DNA of 64,000 bases from Lysinibacillus timonensis (GTDB lineage Bacteria; Bacillota; Bacilli; Bacillales_A; Planococcaceae): contig NZ_LT985980.1 in assembly GCF_900291985.1 (NCBI RefSeq), positions 2,758,001 through 2,822,000 on the forward strand, written 5' to 3'. This document shows, piece after piece, positions 43,605 to 52,320 of the stretch. The notes under the pieces were generated by a model. That model saw only the letters and a program-made list of their open reading frames with translations. It was not told the origin of the DNA and did not search any database. Position numbers and translations under genes: made by a program. How positions within the stretch are numbered: the first letter of the stretch is position 1; each line of letters opens with the position of its first letter.

Positions 43605-44819
43605 TTATGAAGAAACCACCTCCTTTAATGGATCACGATTTTGGTCTTTTCTTTCAAGATAGGCACTCCAACCGGCAAGGATAGCCGCCATCAGTACCAT
43701 TAAAGCGCCTACCCAAGAAGTGTGAATGAGTCCAATAGAATCGGTAATCAAACCACCTAAATAGGAACCAAGCGCAATGCCGGCATTGAATGCGGCGATA
43801 TTAATGGCTGAGGCCACATCAACCCCAGTTGGTACAAAACGCTCTGCTAGCATCACTACATACACTTGTAAGCCGGGCACGTTCATAAAAGCGAGAAGCC
43901 CCATTAAGAATATAGTAATCAGTCCTGCTATTTTAAACGGTGCCGTAAACAATAACACAAATAAAATCACTGCTTGTACAATAAACATGTAAAATAATGC
44001 CCGAATCGGGTTGAGATTAGATAACTTCCCACCAACCATATTGCCAATTGCAATGGCAATACCATATACAAGTAGAATGACAGCAACAGTGCCTTCTTGA
44101 AAACCTGTAATCTCCTGTAGGATAGGCGTTAAATAAGTAAAGACGACAAACGTTCCGCCATAGCCTAATGCGGTAATGATAAATAACAACAGTAAACGCC
44201 CATTGGTCACTAATTTGAACTGATCGCGAAATGTCGAAAGAGTCCCTTTTCGTAAAGTGGATGGAATCAAGAAACTATTGGCTATTAGGGCCACAGCACC
44301 AATAATTACGATAATGATAAAGGCCATTCTCCAACCAAATTGCTGTCCAATAAATGTTCCTAATGGGACTCCTGTGACAGTCGCTACCGTGAGTCCAGAA
44401 AACATAATGGATATAGCGCTCGCTCTTTTTTGTTCGGGTACTAAGCTTGCAGCAATTGTAGAACCGATAGACATAAAAATCCCATGCGAAAAGGCGGAAA
44501 TAATACGAGCCACAAGTAAGACGCCAATGCTTGTAGCGCTTGCTGCAATACTATTGCCTATAATGAAAACGACCATCACCCAAAGTAGCAATGATTTTCG
44601 AGACATATTGCCAGTCAATGAAGTTAAAATGGGTGCGCCAAAAGTCACACCTAATGCATATAACGAAACCGTTAATCCTGCAGTAGTAACTGAAATTCCT
44701 AAATCCGTTGCAATTAATGGTAATAGACCGACACTAATGAATTCCGTCGTTCCGATTGCAAATGCACTAATAGCTAACGCTAACAATGCCAATGTACTAT
44801 GTTTTTTATCTAAAGACAT
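43605..44819 (-). CDS. ytbD: MFS efflux transporter, YtbD/AraJ type
   Basis: A 404-residue, twelve-segment DHA1-type exporter. N-terminus AISAFAIGTTEFISVGLLP is characteristic of the AraJ/YdhL/YtbD group, with LTGNMSRKSLLLWVMVVF as loop 2-3 and LNPIRALFYMF in the second half. Probably exports small metabolites or drugs. Transcribed with ytbE and away from the HxlR-type regulator across a shared operator region. Confidence 0.88.
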   Translation of the reverse strand: MSLDKKHSTLALLALAISAFAIGTTEFISVGLLPLIATDLGISVTTAGLTVSLYALGVTFGAPILTSLTGNMSRKSLLLWVMVVFIIGNSIAASATSIGVLLVARIISAFSHGIFMSIGSTIAASLVPEQKRASAISIMFSGLTVATVTGVPLGTFIGQQFGWRMAFIIIVIIGAVALIANSFLIPSTLRKGTLSTFRDQFKLVTNGRLLLLFIITALGYGGTFVVFTYLTPILQEITGFQEGTVAVILLVYGIAIAIGNMVGGKLSNLNPIRALFYMFIVQAVILFVLLFTAPFKIAGLITIFLMGLLAFMNVPGLQVYVVMLAERFVPTGVDVASAINIAAFNAGIALGSYLGGLITDSIGLIHTSWVGALMVLMAAILAGWSAYLERKDQNRDPLKEVVSS

Positions 44820-44934
44820 ATTTCTACTCCTCCGAAATTTGGTAGTTCATGAACGATTTAGTCTGTTGAAATGTAAATAAAACCGCAAAACCAAATCGAT
44901 AGATGTTATTATGATACTTATAAAACAAATAGAG

Positions 44935-44998
44935 AAGTACGTACTTTAAAGTGCTATAGGTACTAAAAAGTGTTATAGATACTTTTAAGTGCCTATCA
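44935..44998. promoter_or_regulatory. 19-bp-period operator array between ytbD and ytcD
   Basis: agtgctataggtact (44950-44964) and agtgttatagatact (44969-44983) are direct repeats, with a third half-copy agtgcctat at 44988; starts are exactly 19 bp apart. A perfect palindrome aagtacgtactt (44935-44946) stands beside them. Location in the divergent gap suggests binding by the YtcD-type regulator. Inference. Confidence 0.65.
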
Positions 44999-45013
44999 GA
45001 GGAGGAAGGTTAG

Positions 45014-45385
45014 ATGAAAAGTAAGAAATACAATATATCCGTTGAGGCAACATTGGAAGTAATAGGCGGAAAGTGGAAATGTGTGATTCTATGCCACCTA
45101 ACGCATGGAAAGAAACGAACAAGCGAATTGAAACGTCTGATGCCAGATATCACACAGAAGATGCTAACGCAGCAATTGCGCGAGTTAGAAGAAGATGGCG
45201 TTATTAATCGAATTGTTTATAATCAAGTTCCACCTAAAGTAGAGTATGAGTTAAGTGAATATGGACGGAGCTTAGAAGGCATTTTAAATGCTCTTTGCAA
45301 TTGGGGAGAACATCATATTATCAAAGTCTATGGCGATACAGCAGGAATCCTGGAAGAGAACGTATTAAACGAACATTTAAAATAA
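45014..45385 (+). CDS. ytcD: HxlR family transcriptional regulator (YtcD type)
   Basis: A 123-residue winged-helix protein with the HxlR core: ATLEVIGGKWKCVILCHL, RTSELKRLMPDITQKMLTQQ, LRELEEDGVINRIVY and PPKVEYELSEYG. RBS AGGAGGAAGG. One Cys (in KCVILC) is in the place used for thiol sensing in some HxlR members, so aldehyde or quinone stress is a possible signal; that is inference. Divergent from ytbDE. Confidence 0.92.
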   Translation: MKSKKYNISVEATLEVIGGKWKCVILCHLTHGKKRTSELKRLMPDITQKMLTQQLRELEEDGVINRIVYNQVPPKVEYELSEYGRSLEGILNALCNWGEHHIIKVYGDTAGILEENVLNEHLK

Positions 45386-45399
45386 GTGTGTGTGCCGAT

Positions 45400-45443
45400 C
45401 AAGACATCCTACGACTAAAATCAATATAGCGTAGGGTGTCTTG
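45400..45443 (+). terminator. Hairpin after ytcD
   Basis: caagacatcctacg (45400-45413) pairs with cgtagggtgtcttg (45430-45443), 14 bp with one G-U. T tract is weak (ttcactttt). Confidence 0.65.
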
Positions 45444-45504
45444 TTCACTTTTCGAGATTCTATTGAACGTCAAATGGTTTTTCATGTTCTCCTCACTAAA
45501 AAAA

Positions 45505-45566
45505 TTGACGCAAATGTATACATATGTATACAATGGCTTTAAGAGTAAGTGTATACAAATGTATAC
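45505..45566 (+). promoter_or_regulatory. Repressible promoter with two palindromic operators
   Basis: TTGACG (45505-45510), 18-base spacer, TACAAT (45529-45534). A perfect 18-bp palindrome tgtatacatatgtataca (45515-45532) covers the spacer and -10. A second copy, tgtatacaaatgtatac (45550-45566), follows. A repressor bound here would block RNA polymerase. PadR- or GntR-type repressors use similar dyads; the actual one is unknown. Confidence 0.75.
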
Positions 45567-45582
45567 GGTTGGGAGGAAATGT

Positions 45583-45957
45583 ATGAGACGTGAAGGGCAT
45601 AGAGGACCAGACAGACACCATGTAGAAAGGCATCGTAGACATCGAGGAGAGCATGGAGAGGTGAAATCAGAAGGGGCGAAAACGTTTCGACGTAAGCGTG
45701 CCATTATGTTTTTAGAGCATTTAGAGACGAAAGAGAACGTACTGAAAAAGCAATTGGAAACACCAGAATTACAATCAGCAAATCCTATCATAGTTGGTGA
45801 ACTAAAGGCGATACAGTCAATCATAAGTGAGTTTGTACAACAATTTGAGCTATATGAGTATGAAGAGTATGCGAAATTCCGATTCAGAAAAGATGCTGAA
45901 AATAGGGATTTGGAAATAGAGCAGCTGCATAGTGAATCAAAAAAAGACCAACCGTGA
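45583..45957 (+). CDS. Small basic protein with His/Arg-rich N-terminus, unknown function
   Basis: A 124-residue protein from ATG 45583 behind GGGAGG. Residues 1-25 are rich in His and Arg (HRGPDRHHVERHRRHRGEH). The rest is helical: RRKRAIMFLEHLETKENVLK, QLETPELQSANPIIVGELKA then IQSIISEFVQQFELYEYEEYA. No HTH is evident, though similar C-terminal helices follow PadR domains in some Bacillales proteins. The palindromic operator ahead suggests tight control. Opposite-strand frames here are shadows. Confidence 0.65.
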   Translation: MRREGHRGPDRHHVERHRRHRGEHGEVKSEGAKTFRRKRAIMFLEHLETKENVLKKQLETPELQSANPIIVGELKAIQSIISEFVQQFELYEYEEYAKFRFRKDAENRDLEIEQLHSESKKDQP

Positions 45958-46031
45958 TAGTAACTGCTTCTCAGTGGGAAGAGAAATAGAATAAACCACA
46001 CGTTAATGAAAAGTGGTTTGAAAATTATGTA

Positions 46032-46061
46032 CAGCCAGTCCTATAATAGGCTGGCTTTTTT
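46032..46061 (+). terminator. Rho-independent terminator
   Basis: cagccagtccta pairs with taggctggct (one bulge), followed by six T. The remaining gap to 46381 is AT-rich and contains the small palindrome gtgcctggcac (46075-46085); I see no gene. Confidence 0.75.
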
Positions 46062-46381
46062 GTGTTTAGAAAAGGTGCCTGGCACTCAAACAAACATTCA
46101 TTTACCAAATGTCCATAGTGAAGCGCAAATTGCCAATCCATTCGGAATTTTTTTAATATTACTATAAATCCTCAACATATTGACATGTTTTTCTAATTCC
46201 AATAGATTGAAATTAATCATTTATATGTTGAAAAAATAGGGGCGATTTTTTTACACAGAAAATAGAGAATCGGATAAAAACAAAAGGATATGCTATGAGT
46301 ATACTATGCTTTTTAGGACAGCTCGAATTTCTCAACTTAGCATCATAAAAAATGCATCTTGTTATTTAAGGGGGCAATGGT

Positions 46382-47188
46382 ATGAAAAATATGATTGCGA
46401 TCATCGGTTCATTGATTGTAGGATTTGGTTTTAATTTCTTTTTAGTTCCCTATGAGATTTTAAGTGGCGGCATCAGTGGTATTGCCATTTTAATCGGGTT
46501 AGTTACACCCTTTGATATAGGTATCATGAACTTCTTGCTGAATCTACCTTTGCTTATCTTAGGTTACTATAAGCTCGGAAAAGCAATTACAATCAATACG
46601 CTCATTTGTGTTGCTTCATTATCTGCTTTTTTATATTTGTTACCAGTCGTTCAAGTGACTGATAATATCCTATTGTCAACCATTTTTGGTGGTATTATAA
46701 GTGGTATTGGCGTAGGTTTGATTTTAAAGTATTCCGGCACTTCAGGTGGGTTAGATATCATTGCGATTATTGTTTCTAGAGTAAGTAACTTTAGTGTGGG
46801 TCTTCTTCTAACAGGCATGAATGGGGTCATTGTCTTAATTTCTGGCGCTGCATTTAATTGGAATATTGCCTTATATACACTGTTATCTATTTATTTATCT
46901 GGATTAGTAATTGATAAAATTCACACTAATAACATCAAAGTAACAATGCAGATTGTCACTTCTAAGGGAGAAAGTATTCGAGAAGAGCTATTGAAGTCCA
47001 TCTACCGTGGAATTACAATTACAGAAGGATATGGTGGATACACGAAAGAGAAAAAGCAAATCTTAATGATGGTTGTTACACGATATGAAACTTTCCAAAT
47101 TAAAGAGATTGTCCGTCAATATGACAAGCAAGCATTTATTAATATATTTCAAACAATTGAAGTGGACGGTGCATTTGTTAAGAATTAG
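46382..47188 (+). CDS. YitT family membrane protein
   Basis: A 268-residue protein. Five or six membrane segments cover about residues 3-170 (FLVPYEILSGGISGIAILIG and the glycine-rich KYSGTSGGLDIIA), followed by a soluble DUF2179 domain (about 190-265: YRGITITEGYGGYTKEKKQI, DKQAFINIFQTIEVDGAF). This is the full YitT/DUF161 plan. Function in Bacillales is not established. Monocistronic. Confidence 0.9.
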   Translation: MKNMIAIIGSLIVGFGFNFFLVPYEILSGGISGIAILIGLVTPFDIGIMNFLLNLPLLILGYYKLGKAITINTLICVASLSAFLYLLPVVQVTDNILLSTIFGGIISGIGVGLILKYSGTSGGLDIIAIIVSRVSNFSVGLLLTGMNGVIVLISGAAFNWNIALYTLLSIYLSGLVIDKIHTNNIKVTMQIVTSKGESIREELLKSIYRGITITEGYGGYTKEKKQILMMVVTRYETFQIKEIVRQYDKQAFINIFQTIEVDGAFVKN

Positions 47189-47242
47189 ATGTCCTGTTCA
47201 TATAGAAGTGTGAACAAAAAGTAAATAGCCAAAACGAAAAAG

Positions 47243-47278
47243 AAAGGCATCTGCGTGTGTACCATTGCAGATGCCTTT
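47243..47278. terminator. Bidirectional terminator between yitT-like and peroxidase genes
   Basis: Perfect 12-bp stem aaaggcatctgc (47243-47254) with gcagatgccttt (47267-47278), between convergent genes. Confidence 0.85.
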
Positions 47279-47325
47279 AATTTGGACTTTTATCAGTTAA
47301 TATCTAGTTGGATCGATGCACAAAA

Positions 47326-47871
47326 CTATAAAAGCTGCTCTATTTTTCTTTCGATATCAATGATTGAATCATCTGGTTCAAAGCGTTGGATAACATTACC
47401 TTGAGCATCAATTAAAAACTTTGTAAAATTCCATCGAATGTTATTATCTAGTAGGTAAGTTGGATATTGTTGTGAAATCATATCCATTAGAATTGCTTCT
47501 TGCATATTTGATTTATCGATTGGACGTGCGTCAACAGCATGTTTTAAGTAGTTAAACAAGGGATGTGTATGATCTCCATTCACATCTACAACATCATAAA
47601 TGGGGAACTTTACCCCATAGTTCAATTGACAAGTACGTTCTGTTTCTAATCCGGTTTCAGGGTTTTGATTTGCAAATTGATTGCTCGGGAATCCTAATAC
47701 GGTGAAACCTTGAGATTGATACTTTTCATATAGTTTTTGTAAATCATCAAATTGATATGTAAATTGACAATGATTCGCTGTATTGACGATGAGAGTTACT
47801 TTCCCTTTATACGTTTGCATTGAAACGATGTCACCATTTGTTTTCTTTGCTAAATAATCATAAAACTTCAT
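47326..47871 (-). CDS. Glutathione peroxidase-family thiol peroxidase
   Basis: A 181-residue protein with the catalytic Cys form of the tetrad: Cys in NTANHCQFTYQF, Gln in FPSNQFANQNPE, Trp and Asn in RWNFTKFLID. In most relatives the first motif reads NTASxCGxTxQ, so NHCQFTYQF is a little unusual. Bacillales members use thioredoxin or bacillithiol rather than glutathione to reduce lipid or organic peroxides. RBS GGAGG. Monocistronic. Confidence 0.9.
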   Translation of the reverse strand: MKFYDYLAKKTNGDIVSMQTYKGKVTLIVNTANHCQFTYQFDDLQKLYEKYQSQGFTVLGFPSNQFANQNPETGLETERTCQLNYGVKFPIYDVVDVNGDHTHPLFNYLKHAVDARPIDKSNMQEAILMDMISQQYPTYLLDNNIRWNFTKFLIDAQGNVIQRFEPDDSIIDIERKIEQLL

Positions 47872-48120
47872 TTTAAAATGCCTCCATACTCTTTAAAAAA
47901 TCCTAGTTTGCTATTTTGGTTAGGAAAGAATCCCTATCCCAATATACACCAGTAGAGGTATTTGTACTACAAAAAAATTGCTTAAAAGTAGATAAAAATG
48001 TCATGATCAGTCCAGAATTCTTATGTCATAGTGCCTATTTGTTTGAATTCATATTGAGTAAAGAGTGTGGTAAAAGAGGAAATGGAAGGGACTCTGGATT
48101 TTACTATGAAATGAACAAAA

Positions 48121-48168
48121 AACACCCTACTGCTAAAATTGAAGCATTTTTAGCGTAGAGTGTTATTT
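48121..48168 (-). terminator. Terminator after the DUF779 gene
   Basis: aacaccctactgctaaaa pairs with ttttagcgtagagtgtt (two mismatches). It lies 40 bp beyond the DUF779 stop. The rest of the 47872-48209 gap shows no convincing gene; a plus-strand frame there runs through this hairpin. Confidence 0.65.
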
Positions 48169-48175
48169 TGGTGTT

Positions 48176-48213
48176 GAAAGGACCTACCCCTTATGAAAGG
48201 ACCTACCCCTTAT
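48176..48213. repeat. Two-copy 19-bp tandem repeat at the 3' end of the DUF779 gene
   Basis: gaaaggacctaccccttat occurs at 48176-48194 and again at 48195-48213, a perfect duplication that includes the DUF779 stop codon. Confidence 0.85.
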
Positions 48214-48542
48214 GTCTCTGATATTGTTTTAGCGCGGATGATAAAGGATTTGTTTTCCGTACTTTCAAGGGAAAAGGAATTGCCCATGCCATCCGTAACA
48301 TCAATCACAATTTGCAAGTGCTGCCAGTAAGAAAAGTTCGAATTGTGCATATAGTAGGGCACACCTATAACTTCTCCAATTTGTTCATCCCGGCTGCCAA
48401 GATAGAAGTCACCAGCCGTCATACAAATCGGTGACGTTCCATCACAGCAACCTTCAGAATGAACGAAAATCAGTTCACCATGCTGTCCCTGCAACTGTTG
48501 AATCAGTTTTGTGGCTGCTTCTGTCGCAATGACTTTTTCCAT
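48210..48542 (-). CDS. DUF779 protein, aldehyde dehydrogenase partner
   Basis: A 110-residue protein: HSEGCCDGTSPICMTAGDFY and DEQIGEVIGVPYYMHNSNFS. DUF779 proteins are nearly always encoded beside acetaldehyde dehydrogenases, as here (1-bp gap after the ALDH stop). The clustered cysteines (CCDG...C) suggest metal binding. Role in aldehyde oxidation is inferred from neighbourhood. Confidence 0.88.
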   Translation of the reverse strand: MEKVIATEAATKLIQQLQGQHGELIFVHSEGCCDGTSPICMTAGDFYLGSRDEQIGEVIGVPYYMHNSNFSYWQHLQIVIDVTDGMGNSFSLESTENKSFIIRAKTISET

Positions 48543-48543
48543 C

Positions 48544-50064
48544 TTAGAAGAAGCCCATAGATCCTTTATTGTAACCTACTAAAATACATTTTGTTTGTTG
48601 GTAGTGAGAAAGCATCATTAAGTGGTTTTCACGACCAATACCTGATTGTTTGTATCCACCGAACGCAGCGTGTGCTGGGTATTGGTGGTATGTGTTTGTC
48701 CAAACACGACCAGCTTGAACGGCACGACCTGCGCGGTAAGCGATTTCGCCACTACGAGACCATACACCAGCACCTAAGCCGTATACTGTATCGTTCGCAA
48801 TTGCGATTGCTTCGTCGAAGTCTTTGAATGTTGTCACAGATAATACTGGACCAAAGATTTCTTCTTGGAAGATGCGCATGTTGTTTGTTCCTTTGAATAC
48901 AGTTGGAGCTACATAGTAACCTTCTGCTAATTCACCTTCTAGAACGTTACGGTGACCACCGATTAGAAGTTCAGCGCCTTCTTCTTTACCGATTTCAATG
49001 TAAGATAAGATTTTATCTAATTGTTGTTTAGAAGCTTGAGCACCCATCATTGTTTCAGTGTCTAGTGGGTTGCCGATTTTAATCGCTTTAATGCGTTCCA
49101 TCACTCGTTCCATGAATTTGTCATAGATTGATTCATGAACTAAGGCACGAGAAGGAGCTGTACAAATTTCGCCTGAGTTAAGTGCGAATAATACGAAACC
49201 TTCAATTGTTTTATCTAAGAACTCATCATCTGCATCCATTACGTCTGGGAAGAAGATGTTTGGTGATTTACCACCAAGCTCTAATGTGACAGGAATAATG
49301 TTTTCAGTTGCATATTGCATAATTGAGCGACCTACTGCAGTTGAACCAGTGAACGCGATTTTTGCAATACGTGGGTTCGTAGCAAGTGGTTTCCCAACTT
49401 CAAGACCAGTACCATGAACGATGTTTAATACACCTTTTGGTAATAAGTCTTGAATTAACTCTAATAATACAGAGATTGAAGCGGGTGTTTGCTCAGCTGG
49501 TTTCATTACGATACAGTTACCTGCAGCGAGTGCCGGAGCAATTTTCCATGCTGCCATCAGTAGCGGGAAGTTCCAAGGGATAATTTGTCCAACTACACCT
49601 AGTGGCTCGTGGAAGTGATAAGCAACTGTATCCCCATTGATTTCACTAATACCGCCTTCTTGTGCACGAATCACCCCTGCAAAATAACGGAAGTGATCTA
49701 CTACTAATGGCATATCTGCAGCTAATGTTTCACGAACTGCTTTCCCATTATCCCAAGTTTCTGCCACTGCGATCATTTCTAAGTTATCTTCAATGCGGTC
49801 TGCGATTTTATTTAAAATCTGTGAACGGTAAGCAACTGTTGTGCTACCCCAAGCATCTTTTGCTGCATGTGCTGCATCTAGTGCTAACTCAACGTCTTCA
49901 GCTGAAGAGCGAGGTACAGTTGTAAATACTTTACCTGTTACGGGTGAAATTACTTCTAAATATTGTCCTTTAACTGGTGCTACCCATTCGCCACCGATAA
50001 AGTTTTGGTATTGCTCTTTAAATTGAACTAAAGAACCTTCTGTATTTGGATTTGCATATATCAT
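48544..50064 (-). CDS. NAD-dependent aldehyde dehydrogenase (acetaldehyde type)
   Basis: A 506-residue protein from ATG 50064 (GGGGGAAA ahead; longer in-frame starts lack a site). Catalytic Cys in [12 protein letters not shown], general-base Glu in [16 protein letters not shown] site FTGSTAVGR, and [20 protein letters not shown]. The C-terminal [19 protein letters not shown] is typical of ExaC/AldA acetaldehyde dehydrogenases, which make acetate from acetaldehyde. With DUF779 it forms an operon under a cre-overlapped promoter, so carbon catabolite control is expected. Confidence 0.93.
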   Translation of the reverse strand: MIYANPNTEGSLVQFKEQYQNFIGGEWVAPVKGQYLEVISPVTGKVFTTVPRSSAEDVELALDAAHAAKDAWGSTTVAYRSQILNKIADRIEDNLEMIAVAETWDNGKAVRETLAADMPLVVDHFRYFAGVIRAQEGGISEINGDTVAYHFHEPLGVVGQIIPWNFPLLMAAWKIAPALAAGNCIVMKPAEQTPASISVLLELIQDLLPKGVLNIVHGTGLEVGKPLATNPRIAKIAFTGSTAVGRSIMQYATENIIPVTLELGGKSPNIFFPDVMDADDEFLDKTIEGFVLFALNSGEICTAPSRALVHESIYDKFMERVMERIKAIKIGNPLDTETMMGAQASKQQLDKILSYIEIGKEEGAELLIGGHRNVLEGELAEGYYVAPTVFKGTNNMRIFQEEIFGPVLSVTTFKDFDEAIAIANDTVYGLGAGVWSRSGEIAYRAGRAVQAGRVWTNTYHQYPAHAAFGGYKQSGIGRENHLMMLSHYQQTKCILVGYNKGSMGFF

Positions 50065-50139
50065 AATTATTTCCCCCATAATTATATATTTCGCTTCAGT
50101 AGGGATGTTCACAATTTCGACAATGTTCCCTATGAATCT

Positions 50140-50178
50140 ATCATGCTCTTTTTATTGTGAAAATGCAAGCGTTTTCAT
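50140..50178 (-). promoter_or_regulatory. Aldehyde dehydrogenase promoter with CcpA cre site
   Basis: On the minus strand TTGCAT (50168-50163), 17 bases, CATGAT (50145-50140). The cre box atgcaagcgttttcat (50163-50178) matches WTGNAARCGNWWWCAW at every position and covers the -35, a repressing geometry. Confidence 0.8.
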
Positions 50179-50298
50179 AATGGTAAAATCTTATAGTTTC
50201 TAAAAAATATTTAATATAAAATCAGGGGAATAAGATGACAGTGTTCTAAAATCGGTTATGAGATGAAATTTCAAAGCGTAATTGGATGCTGGATTTGC

Positions 50299-50772
50299 TC
50301 AGCTTTTACTAAAATTATTAGTAGAAAAACGCTTAAAAGTTCCCCAATTTTCCAGTCTAGCCAATTGAGGATAAGAGGATATAAAGTGCACTATGATGGG
50401 AGCATCATATAGGGGAGGGGAAAGATTGAATAAAAATCGGTCTCCGTATCGAATGGCTGTTAAAGCAAGCGGTAATTCACGACGGAATATTTTCGTACGT
50501 CTTGCTGAAGTAGTAGGGTCGTATTCTCCCTGATCAATATATAAGATTACATAATAATATAAAAATTGCCCATTGGTTAGCCATTCACCTAATACTTCAT
50601 CGCGCATAGTTAAATTAACTTTGTCCCAAGCATAATGAGTGCCGATGGTTAAAAATAGGTCTCCTGTTTCATCAGAATGGGTGAGGGTGTAGCGTCTTGG
50701 TATAACAAGGCTCGTAGCAGTAACTCCGTCTTTATATTCTACTAATAGTTTTTCTGGATTAAACTTACTCAA
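50299..50772 (-). CDS. Staygreen-like protein
   Basis: A 157-residue protein from TTG 50772, with GGAGG eight bases upstream. It begins MSKFNPEKLLVEYKDGVTAT and contains PRRYTLTHSDETGDLFLTIG and FLYYYVILYIDQGEYD. This is the staygreen (SGR) fold known in plants as Mg-dechelatase of chlorophyll breakdown; bacterial homologs occur in Bacillales, with unknown native role. Possibly binds a tetrapyrrole or metal. Monocistronic. Confidence 0.85.
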   Translation of the reverse strand: MSKFNPEKLLVEYKDGVTATSLVIPRRYTLTHSDETGDLFLTIGTHYAWDKVNLTMRDEVLGEWLTNGQFLYYYVILYIDQGEYDPTTSARRTKIFRRELPLALTAIRYGDRFLFNLSPPLYDAPIIVHFISSYPQLARLENWGTFKRFSTNNFSKS

Positions 50773-50891
50773 AAGAATTACCTCCAATCGTTTTTTTATC
50801 CATATGCGAGAGTTTATGAGGAAACTAGTTACTTGCCTTAGTAGCGCCTAAAATATATTTGTCGTTCTCACTCCAAAAGTGATTTGGAACA

Positions 50892-50930
50892 TAAAAAGAA
50901 CACTGTAGCATTTTAGCCCGAGTGTCCTTT
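50892..50930 (-). terminator. Terminator after the HAAS protein gene
   Basis: Minus strand: aggacact pairs with agtgttct, followed by ttttat. Confidence 0.7.
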
Positions 50931-50942
50931 CTGTAGCTTATG

Positions 50943-51938
50943 TTATTTTTTAGATTTTAAGAAACCGTCAACACAGTTCCAAATTGCAAAGATAGGGAAC
51001 AAGGTAATCGTAAGGATTTGTATATAGTTCATGATTGAACTTCCATCAAAGTTCGTTTCGTTGTTCATATAGTCGATGAAATGTGGGTTGAAAATAGCGA
51101 TATTCATCACGATGATGATGACACTAATCGTTCCGACGATTTCTTTCACTGTATTAACGAAAGCAATTTGTTTCGTCCATTGCTTTTTTAGCAACATATA
51201 AAGTGCTAAAGCGATTTCCAAACCGATACTTATCACTACAAGCGGCCAATAGGAATTTAACACGGCTTGATTTAAGGCAGGAATAGTAAATTGAAGGCCA
51301 TCTTCCGATTTTTGATAAACGCCTAAAAGTTTATCTGCATTGAAATAAACGGTAGCCCAAATTGCTGTCCAAAACAAACTGCCAAAAACATATCCAGTGG
51401 AGATCGCTTTTTTCTTTGGAATGTAGACAATACTTTTCAAATCTTCAGGAGTCCATTTTTTCCCACTCATAGAGAGAGGATCACGATCTTTTGTATGATC
51501 AACTCGTTCAATAATAGCGAACGTAATCGTTAACCAAAAGAACGTTTGAATAGCCACTTCAATAATCCTCCAAATCCCTTCTCCTAAAATCGATAAAGCA
51601 AGACTTAATAAAGCCTCGTTTTCATCGTAGGCAAAAAGATGTTGGGCTACAGTTGAAATGACAGAAATTACTGCAGCAATAGGGAGAATCATTTTTAACA
51701 ATGTCACATACACATCAAAATAACGTGGTCCAATAAGGTGCATCGGTTTTTCACTATAATTACTCGCTAACACAGCAGGATTTCCTAACGTACTCAATAC
51801 TTCTTCTACATCTTTCTCTGTAAAGTCCTCGGGTAACATATCTTCAATGGTTGACCTTAGTTCTAAAGCGATATCTTCACGACTTTTTTCCGGCAGGCGA
51901 CGAGTTACTTCGTGTATATAGACATCAATTAGATTCAT
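50943..51938 (-). CDS. HAAS-domain membrane protein
   Basis: A 331-residue protein. I choose ATG 51938, seven bases after AAAGGAG, over ATG 51944. N-terminal HAAS-type helical domain (about residues 1-60: YIHEVTRRLPEKSREDIALE, VLSTLGNPAVLASNY), then about six membrane segments. HAAS proteins typically pair with a PadR regulator encoded just upstream, as here (14-bp overlap). They are thought to act as membrane signal partners; substrate or signal is unknown. Confidence 0.82.
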   Translation of the reverse strand: MNLIDVYIHEVTRRLPEKSREDIALELRSTIEDMLPEDFTEKDVEEVLSTLGNPAVLASNYSEKPMHLIGPRYFDVYVTLLKMILPIAAVISVISTVAQHLFAYDENEALLSLALSILGEGIWRIIEVAIQTFFWLTITFAIIERVDHTKDRDPLSMSGKKWTPEDLKSIVYIPKKKAISTGYVFGSLFWTAIWATVYFNADKLLGVYQKSEDGLQFTIPALNQAVLNSYWPLVVISIGLEIALALYMLLKKQWTKQIAFVNTVKEIVGTISVIIIVMNIAIFNPHFIDYMNNETNFDGSSIMNYIQILTITLFPIFAIWNCVDGFLKSKK

Positions 51939-52269
51939 CCTCATTCTCCTTTAATAATTGATAAAGTTGTTGTGAATTCACAAGCCACTCTGTTTTCAGC
52001 TTCTCATAGATTTCTAATCCAAAATTCGTTAAAATGTAGTATTTGCGCGGTCTAGATTCTGTCGTATCCCAAAGACTTTCAACTAACTCCTGCTTTTCCA
52101 ATCTGCGTAACAACGGGTACAACGTGCTTTGTTCAATCGAAATTCCCGATTGCTCTAGTAGTTGGACAAGCGAGTAGCCATATTGCTTTGTTTGTAATTG
52201 ACTCAAGACGGCTAATGTTAACGTTCCTCTTCTTAACTCGGTCATTAATGAGTCCAGCAGATTACTCAT
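51925..52269 (-). CDS. PadR family transcriptional regulator
   Basis: A 114-residue PadR protein from ATG 52269 (GGAGGTG ahead). Core: MTELRRGTLTLAVLSQLQ, YGYSLVQLLEQSGISIEQST, LYPLLRRLEKQELVES, RPRKYYILTNFG. Its stop overlaps the HAAS gene. An inverted repeat in its leader is a likely operator. Confidence 0.93.
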   Translation of the reverse strand: MSNLLDSLMTELRRGTLTLAVLSQLQTKQYGYSLVQLLEQSGISIEQSTLYPLLRRLEKQELVESLWDTTESRPRKYYILTNFGLEIYEKLKTEWLVNSQQLYQLLKENEDESN

Positions 52270-52289
52270 CTTACACCTCCATGCTATAC

Positions 52290-52320
52290 GATATATACTA
52301 TGCATCATACAGTATATATG
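52290..52320. promoter_or_regulatory. Candidate PadR operator
   Basis: atatatact (52291-52299) and agtatatat (52311-52319) form a perfect 9-bp inverted repeat with an 11-base spacer, 21 bp upstream of the PadR start. Autorepression is the usual PadR mode. Confidence 0.55.

Noticed and set aside
45399-46001. Minus-strand 200-residue frame opposite the His/Arg-rich protein
   Set aside because: Low-complexity Ser/Cys/Phe composition, includes the operator and terminator hairpins, and lacks a start site; a shadow of the plus-strand gene.
46074-46086. Small palindrome gtgcctggcac
   Set aside because: Single copy here; reminiscent of a motif common in Bacillales intergenic DNA, but nothing supports a function.
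47916-48158. Plus-strand 80-residue frame in the gap after the peroxidase gene
   Set aside because: No ribosome site, no family, and it runs through the terminator hairpin at 48121-48168.
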